The position numbers were made by a program, and so were the translations under genes. This document shows positions 12,379 through 23,477 of a stretch of 64,000 bases of DNA, piece after piece. This stretch comes from Buxus sempervirens (Eukaryota; Streptophyta; Magnoliopsida; Buxales; Buxaceae): NCBI GenBank assembly GCA_947561395.2, contig OX387190.1, positions 18,222,858 to 18,286,857 on the forward strand, read 5' to 3'. The notes under the pieces are model-generated. The model saw only the letters and a program-made list of their open reading frames with translations, was not told the origin of the DNA and searched no databases. Every line of letters starts with the position of its first letter. Position 1 is the stretch's first letter.

Positions 12379-12432
12379 TTGCATAAAAAATAATATAATA
12401 TAATATATATAGAAAAATAAATGTCTTACTTA
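12379..12432 (+). repeat. 54-bp direct repeat, right copy
   Basis: Identical to 11716-11769; see the left copy. Confidence 0.9.
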
Positions 12433-13150
12433 AAGTTGTATATATTATTATATAATATGTATCTTTTTACTTAAATATTCAAATTTATATATTAATAATA
12501 TTATATATAATATCATATAATAATGTTATATTATGTGTATTATAATAATATTATTTTAACATTATATAATACTATTATAATATTATATAATATACGTAAC
12601 AATTATAATAATTGCACACTTCTATAATATTATATTATATTATAATATAAATCATATTATAATAATATAATTTATGTTTATTATATTAGTATAAGAAATT
12701 TATTACAATATGAAATTGTAAAATAGTATATATATTATAATATTATTAATGGCAATAAATCAATATAATATGTTTATTATATTATAATATGTTTATTATA
12801 TATTATAATGTTTATAAATCAATATAATATGTTTATTATATTAATGGCAATAAATCAATATAATATGAATTATTAATGTTACTATATTGCTTAGGATATA
12901 TTAATATATTATTATATTTTAATATATTAATATTATATTAATATATGAAATATTATCATATATTATAATAATATATTAAATTTAATATAATATTATGATT
13001 ATGAAATATGTTTATTATATTAATATAATATGAAATATTAATAATATGATATTAAATATAATATACTAATATATTAATATATTATAATATATTACATTAT
13101 AATACTTTTAACGTTATTATTTATTATAATATGTTTTATATAATTTGTTA
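12433..13150. repeat. Very AT-rich simple-sequence block
   Basis: About 700 bp made almost only of A and T (TATTATAATATA words) with scattered short repeats such as CAATATAATATGTTTATTAT. No gene. Confidence 0.9.
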
Positions 13151-13716
13151 TACATAATCTCTAAAAACAAAGATTTTGGAAATTTAAGCACCAATGTCCA
13201 TAATCCCTATAATCACCAAAAAAGTAGATAGTGATTATGGGCTTGATTATGCAATTGGATAGTAGAATCCGACCTTAAAATCCCAACCGAACACGGCTTT
13301 TAGATTATGTAATCAGATTCAAGTATAATCCAGATTCTATAATGCCCACCAAACACCCCCTTAGGCTTATATATTTAGTTAAGTTAGTTTCTCATTTTTA
13401 GTAATTGTCCATTTGTTATTATTATTCTTTACTAGTGGCTTCATCATGTGCTCGTGTCTGAGTAATGCTTATTTTCTTCTCCTTTTAAATAAACCTTTAT
13501 TTTATTTAATTGTTTTTTTTTTTTTGTTCAATTTGAATGTACCATGGGTTGATCATCTTGGATGTTAATTACCTCGTGAATGTTGTTTATCCGTTGTATT
13601 TGTTGGTTTTAAGAAGGACGAAACAAACCTGACCTCTTATGATCTTTCATTTTAAGTCTGGTTATTTGCTTATACAATAATGAGGGTTTTATATGTGAAC
13701 AGAAAACACAGCGAAA
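13151..13716 (+). promoter_or_regulatory. Upstream region and 3' splice site before the FAR1-like ATG
   Basis: No reading frame. A T-rich stretch ends in GTGAACAG at 13695-13702, a good 3' splice site 14 bp before the ATG at 13717, so the gene probably has a 5' UTR exon further upstream. That exon was not located. Confidence 0.45.
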
Positions 13717-15738
13717 ATGGATAGTGCGGAGGAATTGTCATCTAGATCAATTGATGGCATTGAAGACACCATCGATAGGGATGTTGATGGTTTGCAAGAA
13801 TCAATACAGACAGCATATTTACCAAAGATTGGGATGGCGTTTGATTCAGAAGACGACGCACATCAGTTTTATAATGAGTATGCAAGACGAACTGGTTTCG
13901 GAACGAGAAAAGACTTACGGCACACGCATCAACGTACGGGCATCCTCCTGGATAGGGTTTTTTGTTGCTCAAAGGAAGGTTATCGTCGGACAGATAAAAG
14001 GGATATGGCGGTTGTAAAACATCGTGCAGATACAAGGACTGGGTGTAAGGCAAGAATAAAAATTGTATTGGAAGCGAGTGGAAAATATATAATTACACAG
14101 TTCGAGGAGGGGCATAATCATGAGTTACTTTTGCCAAGCATGGTCCATATGTTACGATCGCATCGGAAAGTAACAGAGGCCCATGCAGCTGAAATTGATC
14201 TTGCAGATTCGACAGGGATACAGCCCAAGAGAACTGTCGAAATGATGAGAAGGGAAGTAGGTGGCGTTGAATGCCTAGGATTCATGCGGGTAGACTGTCA
14301 GAATTATTTGCAGTCCAAACGTAGGGTAGCCATGCAACAAGGAGATGCAGGAGCCTTATTGGAATACTTTCAAAGAAAACAATCGGAAGATGCATCCTTC
14401 TTCTATGCCATGCAATTAGATGAAGACGATCTTATTAGTAACATATTTTGGGCTGACTCTGGGATGATGGCAGATTATACTTACTTTGGTGACATGGTCT
14501 GTTTTGACACCACATATAGAACAAACAAGTATGGTAGACCGTTCGGGTTATTTGTTGGTGTTAATCATCACAGACAAATCAAGATCTTTGGCGCTGCCCT
14601 ATTATATGATGAAACCGTTCAGACATTCAATTGGTTATTTGAAAGCTTTGTAAGAGCAATGTCTGGTAAGAGGCTGAAGACAATTCTCACTGATCATGAC
14701 AAAGCTATGACGAGTGCAATAGCTTCGGTGCTTCCGGATACATTCCATCGCTTCTGTGTTTGGCACATGTTCCAAAACGCTACAAAGCATCTTAGCGATG
14801 TGTTTAACAGTGAGAAATTGTTTGCAAAAGATTTTAGTAGATGTGTTTACGAGTATGAAGACAATGAGGAATTCATAGAAGCATGGAACACAATGATTAA
14901 CAAATATGATTTATCCTCGAATAGATGGTTGAAAGCAAAGTTTGAGGAAAAAGAGAAATGGTCTCTGGCATACGGAAGGAACACGTTCTGTGCAAACATG
15001 AGTACGACACAAAGGTCCGAGAGCATGATTGCTTCACTGAAAAGTCATCTACAGAGGCAAAAGGATTTATTGGGATTCTTGGGGCGCTTCGATGAATTAT
15101 TGGATGATAGGCGGTGTGAGGAACTGAGGGCTGATTGTAAGATGATAAATAGTACTCCTGCGTTGCCGATTGAGGGAAATCAAATGTTGGAATGTGCACG
15201 AAACGTCTACACAGAAGCAATCCTTGAATTAGTTCGTAAAGAAATACTTGATGGTGTCCTTAATTGTGAGATGTATGTTTGTGGGGAAGTTGGCGGATTG
15301 GTTGAGTATAAAGTCACTAATGATGCCGAACGGAGAGTTCGTCAACATACTGTTACATTCGATCGCGAAACTACTTCAGTCAATTGTAGCTGTAAGAAAT
15401 TTGAATTCAGTGGCATATTGTGCAGTCATGCATTTTATATTCTTCGTGCTAATAGGATAAAGAAGATACCTGATCAATATATCTTGAAAAGATGGACTAA
15501 AGATGCAAAGAGTGGTTTGGTTGCATATGAAGAAAGGACTGTTGCTGAGGAGGACTCGAAAGCGGCAATTGGGAGGAGGTTTAGAGAATTGTGTCGCAAT
15601 TTTGTTCAAGCTGCAAGGAAGTCCTCACTGCATGAAGAGTCCTCTGCTTTTGCGAGTGATCTGGTTAAACAGATTGAATGTGAGGTGAATAGAATAGTAA
15701 AAGAAAAAAATAAAGCTAGAGATATGGATGATGCATAA
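13717..15738 (+). CDS. FAR1-RELATED SEQUENCE (FHY3/FAR1 family) protein, 673 aa, C-terminally truncated
   Basis: Encodes a protein of the FHY3/FAR1 family, transcription factors derived from Mutator-like transposases and acting in the nucleus. One long exon holds, in order, the FAR1 DNA-binding domain (residues about 41-137, with CCSKEGYR, CKARI and GHNHEL), the MULE transposase-like domain (about 255-355, with CFDTTYRTNKYGRPFG and FCVWHMFQNATKHL), and a SWIM zinc finger CxCx9CxH (C557, C559, C569, H571). The frame is clean for 673 codons. It stops at TAA 15736-15738, but the same frame stays open and FRS-like beyond it, so the original protein was probably longer. The three defining domains remain, so a product is possible. 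Member of the family is clear; which member is not. Confidence 0.85.
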   Translation: MDSAEELSSRSIDGIEDTIDRDVDGLQESIQTAYLPKIGMAFDSEDDAHQFYNEYARRTGFGTRKDLRHTHQRTGILLDRVFCCSKEGYRRTDKRDMAVVKHRADTRTGCKARIKIVLEASGKYIITQFEEGHNHELLLPSMVHMLRSHRKVTEAHAAEIDLADSTGIQPKRTVEMMRREVGGVECLGFMRVDCQNYLQSKRRVAMQQGDAGALLEYFQRKQSEDASFFYAMQLDEDDLISNIFWADSGMMADYTYFGDMVCFDTTYRTNKYGRPFGLFVGVNHHRQIKIFGAALLYDETVQTFNWLFESFVRAMSGKRLKTILTDHDKAMTSAIASVLPDTFHRFCVWHMFQNATKHLSDVFNSEKLFAKDFSRCVYEYEDNEEFIEAWNTMINKYDLSSNRWLKAKFEEKEKWSLAYGRNTFCANMSTTQRSESMIASLKSHLQRQKDLLGFLGRFDELLDDRRCEELRADCKMINSTPALPIEGNQMLECARNVYTEAILELVRKEILDGVLNCEMYVCGEVGGLVEYKVTNDAERRVRQHTVTFDRETTSVNCSCKKFEFSGILCSHAFYILRANRIKKIPDQYILKRWTKDAKSGLVAYEERTVAEEDSKAAIGRRFRELCRNFVQAARKSSLHEESSAFASDLVKQIECEVNRIVKEKNKARDMDDA

Positions 15739-18663
15739 AAAAAAGAAGGAAGTCAAAGTGAAGTTGGAAGGGTGAATGTTTCACAAGCAAATTCTCAGCC
15801 AGAGTGCACACTTCTAGATAGTGTTGGGGACAATAGTGTTAGGGACAATGATTCTCCAGCTACCGGCATTGACGATACGGAGATCCTTTCAAGGGCAAAA
15901 GGTATTAAAAAGAAGGTAAGGGGTGGTCGGGTTGGCTCAAGTGTTCGTAGGCAAAAAGGTGCTTTGGAACTGTCAGCACCTCATTTTTGCACCCCCAAAA
16001 ATGAAAGAATAAAACCCTAATTGAAAAAGTCAAACCTGAAGGGCTCAAAAAGTTGACTTTTTGATCAGGTGCAAATTGACCACCAAACTTCATACCATTG
16101 GAAAGAGGATTCCGATACGGTTCTAACGCCACTGAGTTTGTTCAAATCGGAGTCCGGATGAAGAAGTTATGGGCTAGTCAAATCTAGAAATAGCAGAAAT
16201 CGGCTTTCTGCAGAACTTCGAATTAGCTGCTCAATTGGATATTAGCAGAAAGGGCGCATCGACATGACTCAAACGCAACTGAGTTTGCTGGAATCGGAGT
16301 CCCGGATAAAGGAGATATGAGCAAAACTGGCTCCAGGACGCGAGTCTGCACTTCTGCTAAAAAGCCCGAGTTTGCTGCCAACCTTTAGCTTAGTGGATAG
16401 GGAATCTCAACCTGATTCCAACGCCACCAAGTTTGCTGAAATCGGATGTCAAATGAAAAAGTTATGAGCAGTCAAAAATCTCGGAAAATCTGCACACGTG
16501 GCAAGATTGAAGAAAGGACAAAAAATAAAAATCTAAGAATAAAATAATAAATATTTTGTAAATATCTAGCAATTAAACTAAATCAAAAATAAAATGAAAA
16601 ATAGAAAACACATGTGTCTTCTAACAAACAAATCTTAAGAATAAAATAATGATAAAACTTAAAAGAATCTTAAGATTAAAATAAATGAAAAATAAACAAA
16701 AAATAACAACCACATGTCCATAATATGGATAAGAATGATGTGTTGGATGGATAAGGATGAAAATTAAATTTTAGTTACCTTGGTTATGAAATTAAAATTT
16801 AGTCAAGAAAGGTGATTAAAATTCAATTTTAGGACAATTTTTCAACTATAAAAGGGGGGCCACCTCCCATTCCATTCCAAGAAAAAAAAACCCCTCTCTT
16901 CTCCCCTTTCTCTCTTCCTCCTTGATCTCCCCTCAAGCAAGCTAGCCCCCTCTTTGCTCTCTTTCTTCCCTGTCTAAACCCCTGCTACAGCCAACCCCTG
17001 TCAAACCCAAACCTCTTTTATTTTCTTGCAAACCAAAGATAGGTTTAGAAATCACCTTTTGAGCTTGAAGTAGAGCCGTTATGCTGTCCAAAGCCTCTTT
17101 CTAACCTTGCCAAAGCCCCCAAGTTCTATCCAAATATACCAAAAAACCTCTCCATCATTCCCCCCTTCATTCCAAACCCAGAAGAAGCCTAAAGTTCTTT
17201 CCCCCAAACTTGAAATAGAGCTGTTACGCTGCCGGAGGAGCTTCAAAGGGATTCAACACCTTCAAGCAATCCTAGGTAAGCTTCTGGTAAGTTTTCACTG
17301 CAAATATGAAAAGATGAGCTACTTTTATCAATGAAATTCTTCAGGAATCACTAACTTTTGTTCTAGCAAATGTGTTGGATTTTTCTCCCCTTTTCCTACA
17401 TACAAAGAAGTCACCGTGATAGAAAGATGATTCGATGGCATGGGGTAAAGTGTGATTCAAAGGCATTCTCTTTATTTTCAAAAAGGGAGCATGTTCCCTT
17501 CCTCATTTTCAAGTTCTAATGTACCCCTATTAAGTCCCCTTAATCCCTTCTTAATATGTTGTCATTTCATTTCATTTTTTTTTCTTGGTTTGATTGGTAG
17601 GGGATCAACAAGGTTTTTTTAAGTATTGCACCACTGTAAGCCCACACAGGGGCCCACACAATTTCAAGTAACCCCAAAAACCCAAAATAGACCTTGGATT
17701 TGACAGTCCAATTTGATCCACTGTGGGCCTTCCAACGAGGCCCCACACCCGACTCATTTCACTCAAAGGGCTAAAAAGATAAAATCAATAATAAAGGGGG
17801 CCTACACCTTCAATGGTCCCCACTAGACCAAAAATAAGCATGTTGGCATAGGAAAAGAGTGAGATTAAGTTGACTCAAAACTAGGGAGACCCGAGGGACC
17901 TGTCAAATCGACGGGGCGGGCCAGGGTATCTTCGGACTTCCCTGGACGTAACCGAGAACTTACCTCGAATCTCTAAAAAGCCGCAGACGAGTAAAAATAG
18001 ACCTGTATAGGCACCCCTAGTGTCTGCCTGCACCTCTCAGGCAGTGGCGACTCCAAAATAGTCCCGAGGCTCGCGCATCGTCACGTGCGCCTCGTCGTGC
18101 GACCGATTTTAGGTGCGTACATGAACAATCTATCAAGCGTACACGGAAGAAATCAAAACAAGCGGTCAATGAGTCAGTAGAGGAAACCATGAACCAAACA
18201 GAGGTTGCAACAACTTTTGGGGCGTTTACCTCTAGTAGCCAATCTACTCAGAATTCTTGCACTCCACTAACACCTTATATGAGGGATGCATTTATGATGC
18301 CTATTGCACCGATGACTCCACATACGCCAGCAGTGCAGGTATACTTTACTCCATTATTTTTGTTTTGCAAACAACCCCAGTCTTGGTGTTTCTTATAAGG
18401 CAACTGACAAAATATGCAGGCATATTTTGCTTCCAACCAAATGTCACAAGGTGGTGTTGTTGATCATAGGATTTTCGCCCAGGGTATTCAAGGGAATTAT
18501 GGTTTCACTCAGATGCGGCAAGTAATAGTTCAAATTTCTTGACTCACAATCAATAATTTACAAACCTGTTGTAATAATAAAATTATTGTTTTTGCAGCCA
18601 TTTGTGATGCAGCATGGCAATCCACCGAATGCAAGCACACAATGGGACAACCTACGGTATTAG
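15739..18663 (+). pseudogene. C-terminal coding part of the FAR1-like gene, split by a solo LTR
   Basis: Past the TAA at 15736 the same frame continues open to 15970 with low-complexity FRS-type sequence (GRVNVSQANSQPECTL). A solo LTR (15971-18121) then interrupts the exon. On its far side coding resumes in the phase expected if the LTR and one copy of its 5-bp duplication are discounted (SIKRTRKKSKQAVNES). A standard intron follows (18339-18419, GT-AG), then an exon 18420-18521 ending TQMRQ, an intron 18522-18597 (GT-AG), and a last exon 18598-18663 ending in TAG. The in-frame stop and the insertion together cut this part off from the main product. Confidence 0.75.
15971..18121 (+). mobile_element. 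Solo LTR (2.15 kb) inside the FAR1-like exon
   Basis: Starts TGTCAGCACCTCATTTTTGC and ends GGTGCGTACA. The flanks are GGAAC and TGAAC, a 5-bp duplication with one change. A TATA box CTATAAAAG lies at 16846-16854. The 3' part has the family words GACCTGTC and AGTGGCGACTCC. No internal region is present, so it is a solo LTR left by LTR-LTR recombination. Probably Ty3/gypsy. Fossil. Confidence 0.85.
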
Positions 18664-20258
18664 TTGAATACTTCTAGTTGTGAATACTCTAACTTGCTCT
18701 TGCCGTTTCATTTTATTAAGTCACTTGTTCACTTTTCAGCTAGCGGATACCTTCAACTTGCCCTGCCACTAAAGCAATGCTTCTTGCCCCATAGCTTTGC
18801 AGCTTGGATCTGTTTGAACCTGCTCCTATTGTTTTATTTTGTCCTCCTCCTCGGTCCTACTTGTTAGCCCGATATGGGTTCATTATTAAACTTGAGTTAA
18901 GAAGTAAATGTAGCAATTAAAGGAGCATAGACGTGTGAGTTTGTGTGATACTTTGAGTTTTATCTTGTATAGATATTCATCTTAGTGGCTTGCTTCAATA
19001 TATTCTTAATCAGTTAGACAACTGACAATTACATGTTATTTGAGTTTGCGTGATACTTTGCATGTTTTAATCTTTAATTTTCATATTTTTCTTTTTTTAT
19101 AATCTAGAAAATTTAAAAGCATAAAAATACAATATGCTATTAGCATGGAAAAGATTAATATGAATGATATCAAAGTTTATATGTGAAGATAAATTATTTA
19201 GAATTTAGCCACTACTCCTAGATTCTTACATATAATACATATGCATATAATCTTTTTATAATTTTTTTAAAAATTATAACATGTTAAATTCGAACTATTT
19301 TTTTTATGTACATTTAATATTTTCTCTTTATTGACCCTTATGGATTTAATATTTTCTCTTTATTGACCCCTATGGATCGATCTTTTTAAAAAAAAAAAAG
19401 ACCAAATCAAAATCTTGTTAAAAAAGATATTAATTTGAACTTTTTATTATTTTCTTTTACATGTAATGTCTTGCTAATAATGATCAAAAGAAATGCTCCA
19501 ACTCTACACTTATAAGGCAATGGATTAGATTTAAAATTCCATAACCTTCCTTTTATTGATCCCTACTTCACTTTGGATGATATTTCCAAATCATCCCTTT
19601 AAATAACCCAACTCATATGTTTTAAAAAAATAAAAAAATCTAACATTAACAATTTCAAATTGTTTTTCAGTTTTTAAAAATAAGTGACAAGAAGCCTGTT
19701 TGGTAACAATAACTGTTTTTGGGGTTTTTAAAAACAAGTGACAAGAAACCCGTTTGGTAACAAATCAATGATATAGGGTGACTAATCAATTTTCATGACT
19801 TAATATTAGTTGGAGCATTAGCTGTTTAATTTGCTATAACCAATGGTGAAATATGTGGACCCAAGCTCATGCATACACATTTATCGTTGGGCCACCAGAT
19901 CTTATATGGAGTAGCTCCGACTGATATGCTTTCATTTTTTCATTGATAGTATACCCCATCATTAATGGCGCCAATCACAAAACGCCACGTCGATAAGACA
20001 CGAGACCTTCGTTCATGTTTACGCTGCTGAACCAATACGAACCGTAAACCAATTTCCAAAAAGAGTAAGCAAAATATTGCATGGTGAGATCAAAACAATT
20101 TTCTAAGAAGCAAGCTTAGTGTGCTAAATTTGCAAGAGTGCAAGCCACTAATGGAGTACAACCTTAAATAAAAATAAAAATAAACCGAGCGTTTGGCCAC
20201 AAAATAGAGCAAATCAAAGCCACGACAAAAAAGTAAAATTTCTGCTCCCCTCTCTACT
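18664..20258. other. Non-coding region downstream of the FAR1-like gene
   Basis: Includes the probable 3' UTR. A short direct repeat (AACAAGTGACAAGAA... at about 19680 and 19732) is present. No gene is recognised. Confidence 0.5.
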
Positions 20259-21376
20259 TCAGTCTGCCTCACTTGCTTCATCGTCGTCATCCTCGTCTTC
20301 GTCCTCTTCACCCTCGTTACGGTGCAGTTGAAGTTGCGACACTGCTCCCTGTAACTCTGAAAGCTGCCGGCCTTGCGTCTCTTGGGTAGATCGGATCAGT
20401 GCCAGTTCTCCACGCGATTGTTGCTGGACTTCATAAATCCTTGACAAATAATCCATAACGGCAGGCGGATCAAATGAAGGAGCAGCCGAAGATGAACCAG
20501 AATGAGAGGTTCCAGCCTGGGAAGATGATTGACGACGTGGACGAAGAGCACCAGCTCGAGTAGCAGCATTAGCATGTGCAACACTTTGTGCTACGGTGGT
20601 AGGCCCAATAGGCGGTGGAAGCACTAGAGGTCGCTCAATTTCTGGGATTAATACGTCAAGTCCTTGCATGAGTCGGGTAATGAGGCAAGGAAATATAAGT
20701 TTCCGCTTCCGTTTGACGTTAATTATAATGTGTAGCATGGAACGAACCATTTGGGAAGGAAGGTCTATTGAATGACCTTGGAGTAATGCAAAAAGAAGCG
20801 AAGTCTTTGGAGTGGGAGGGTATGTAAATGACCCACTGGGCATATGTTGGTGCTCATAATCCGAAGAACAACCGACCGATGAGTTGGAATATTATCAATC
20901 ACTAGATGTGTTCCATAGAAAGGGGTAGTATTGTTGCACACAAAAGATGCCATATGAGTAGGTGAAGGGGGGTCTGTCTCATGGTAAGGATATCGAGGCC
21001 CAGGCACTCTTGGTATCCCTAATATCTGAGACATGACATCAGGGGTGATGGAAATTGTTTGACCGCGAAAAGACACTTTGAATCCGAGAGGGCTAAGGGA
21101 CCAACCATACATGTTTGCATAGAACTCCCGAATAAGGATGGCTTGGGGTGCAGGAAGATTTTTGAGCAAAGGCTCCCAACCCCTAGAAGTAAAAACTGAA
21201 GTAATCTCGGGATCAAGCTCGCGGATTATTACCTCCCGCTCTAACAGGAGACTCCGGTTGTGCAGGTATTGACGAAACCTCATTTGCGCATGGCGGTCAA
21301 TAAATATTTCTGTATCAACCTCATGAGGTTGTACGTTAGACGTAGACCCTCGGGTGCGTCTTTTAGGCATCTGCAT
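20259..21376 (-). pseudogene. Putative plant transposon protein (Transposase_32-like)
   Basis: Two overlapping minus-strand frames make one homology unit. The first starts at 21376 with MPKRRTRGSTSN and has the family block YANMYGWSLSPLGFKVSFRG and ITPDVMSQILGIPRVPGPRYP. The second continues with FTYPPTPKTSLLFALLQGHSI and ends in a long acidic tail (DEDEDDDDEASEAD). This matches the plant transposon protein domain found beside retroelement-like genes; its biochemical role is not established and the class of element is uncertain. The copy looks broken about once. No flanking repeats were found. Confidence 0.65.
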
Positions 21377-22920
21377 TAACAGTATAGTATTAGATCTCGA
21401 TGAAAAGAAAGGTTGAGATGCATATATTCAAGCAATGGAAGAAGGAGAAAGGAAATATAACAAAAATAAAATAAATAAGATGAAATCGGTTCAAATATAT
21501 ATATATTTTTTTTCTTTATTATTCCTTTGATTACAATCGTTATTTTTTGCCGGCATCCAAAGTTACATTGGTGAGTACTGTGCTTAGGTGTTTCTGTTTG
21601 GCATGGGCACCTTGGGTATGTACTTTATGAAATTGCATAATACATGGTTTTCTTTTTTGCACCCACTCATTCATTCACTAAATTTTTGTAAGTAAATTTC
21701 ACTTTCATGAGAAAAAGTGAGTGGTTCCTCTAATCATTCTGTCAGTGAAGAGTGAACATTATTAGGTTATCCTTCAAAGACATGTATAATTTTTCAAACA
21801 GATTTTTCCTTTATTCTAAGCAAATGCTCCCTTTATCTTCCATTATATAGTTACAAAATAGCTTCAATAAGTTCAAGATATATGATATAGGCCAAGCCCC
21901 CATGTCCTATGATATGGAGATAAGACAAATCTAAATCCTAGTGGCATGCCCACAGGTGACACCTGCACCACTACCTGCTTGTGGCAATATAAAATCTAGC
22001 ATTTTCCATCAATTTCTTCCCAGAAGGTTGCCTTAAAAAATTTCATAGAATTGCCTAATCATTGTAGCAATTTTGAGATTTTATTGTTGTTAAATTGTAG
22101 GTTGGTCATAATACTTAAAATAATAGTTACTTTAACAAACAACTAGAATTTGCAAGTACGTGAACAAATTTCATAGAATCAGGTCTTTAGAATCCAGTTA
22201 TTGGAATTGGATGTGTGGAGTTAAACCTAAGTAAAATTTTAGAATCTTTTAAATAACACTATTGAAAAAGGTTGGTTTAAATAAATTTAATTCTGTGGAA
22301 AAGAAAATGACCTGTATAAATTTGGCAATGTTTCTTTTTTGTAGTAGATGTTAAATAGTTTTTTTTTTTAAACTTTTTTATTGTTGCAATATGACTAAAT
22401 GGCACTTTAAAAAAATAGTCTACCTTATTTTTAAAAACACTTTTAACATTTTTTCAGTTTTTACAAAAGTTCTGTTAAACTTAATCGAAGCATTGTAAAT
22501 TTCTCCATTCCCTAGAGTATAAACTCCCTAAAACTGAAGCACAGAACGTTAATAGAAACTGATTCCAGTTGTTAGGATAGTGCTTTATATTGCCTTCATG
22601 ATGCAAAAATGTACTCCACTTCAATGCTTAGGTGTTTCCGTTTTAAAAAATTTCAGAGGAAAAACGACAAGAGTCGTCTTCTTCAACGTATAATCCATCC
22701 TAAATGAAATCCTCAAAGCATGGAATAAATATTAAAAGATACACCCCACGTACCTTGGACGAACGCAAATATGCCCTGGATCCAATCCCAAGCACAAATT
22801 CGAAAATTCCTGGCGAAACCACTACGAATAGTCAAAGGGGTGGCGGGGGCGGTGGTTTGAAGGTTGCAATAAGAGAATAGAAGGGCGCACGCAAGTATTT
22901 AGGGTTCGTGGGTTTTTTTT
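21377..22920. other. Non-coding, AT-rich spacer
   Basis: No gene, RNA or element terminus is recognised. A phrase like GCTTAGGTGTTTC(C/T)GTTT occurs near 21586 and 22629. Confidence 0.5.
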
Positions 22921-22924
22921 GAAA

Positions 22925-23220
22925 TTTACGCCTTGACGCTCGAGCGGCAAGAAAACGCGTAGAACGCGTCATGTTCAGGTTCGCTATGCTTTGGTAGTTT
23001 AGCCTTGACGCTCGAGCGGTCGAAATGCGCGTAGAACGCGTCACTCTCGGGTTTTCTGAATTTTTTTCAATTTGCCTTGACGCTCGAGCGGTCAAAAAAC
23101 GCGTCACGCTCGGTTTTTCTGAGTTTGTGAAAAGTGCGCTTGACGCTCGAGCGAGCGTAAAACGCTCCAAATTTTTTGAAAACCAACCCCAATTCGGAAC
23201 CTCCCGCTCGAGCGTCCGGA
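22925..23220 (+). repeat. Degenerate tandem array of about 70 bp built on CGCTCGAGCG
   Basis: Five units begin with TTGACGCTCGAGCGG or a variant (about 22932, 23004, 23077, 23139, 23205), most followed by ACGCGT(C). The core CGCTCGAGCG is a perfect 10-bp palindrome. The array is GC-rich in an AT-rich area and lies just before the minisatellite. It resembles the palindrome cassettes inside the long LTRs of this window, so it may be a remnant of one. Confidence 0.7.
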
Positions 23221-23262
23221 AATCGTCACCCTTAGTATTTTTTTCCATCTTTTACGAATTGT

Positions 23263-23477
23263 AAGTAGGGTTGGTTGGACTTGTAAGTAAGGTAAGTTGG
23301 ACTTGTAAGTAGGCATGGTTGGACTTGTAAGTAGGGTTGGTTGGACTTGTAAGTAGGGACTTGTAAATAGGGTTGGTTGGACTTGTAAGTAGGGTTGGTT
23401 GGACTTGTAAATAGGGTTGGTTGGACTTGTAAGTAGGGACTTGTAAGTAGGGTAGGTTGGACTTGTAAATAGGGTAG
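23263..23477 (+). repeat. 22-bp minisatellite, block 1
   Basis: About ten units of GGTTGGACTTGTAAGTAGGG type, period 22 bp with some 14-bp short units. The block ends at the solo LTR 23478-25754 with the duplicated GGTAG (23473-23477). Confidence 0.95.

Larger units (their letters stand above)
11545..13370. mobile_element. Possible non-autonomous hAT-like element with AT-rich core
   Basis: The left side (AGATTCTATATTCCAGATTATA, about 11562) and the right side on the opposite strand (TTATAGAATCTGGATTATACTT, about 13318-13345) are imperfect inverted repeats. The right end carries GGGGTGTTTGGTGGGC on the minus strand, a form common at hAT-type MITE ends. The plastid insertion and the AT-rich core lie inside. 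No exact terminus or target duplication could be fixed. Confidence 0.25.

Noticed and set aside
12433-13150. Mitochondrial insertion or centromeric satellite
   Set aside because: The AT-rich block has no regular long period and no organelle gene; simple-sequence drift explains it.
22925-23220. CRISPR-like array of palindromic repeats
   Set aside because: Units are degenerate, spacers are themselves repeated, and the context is a plant nuclear genome.
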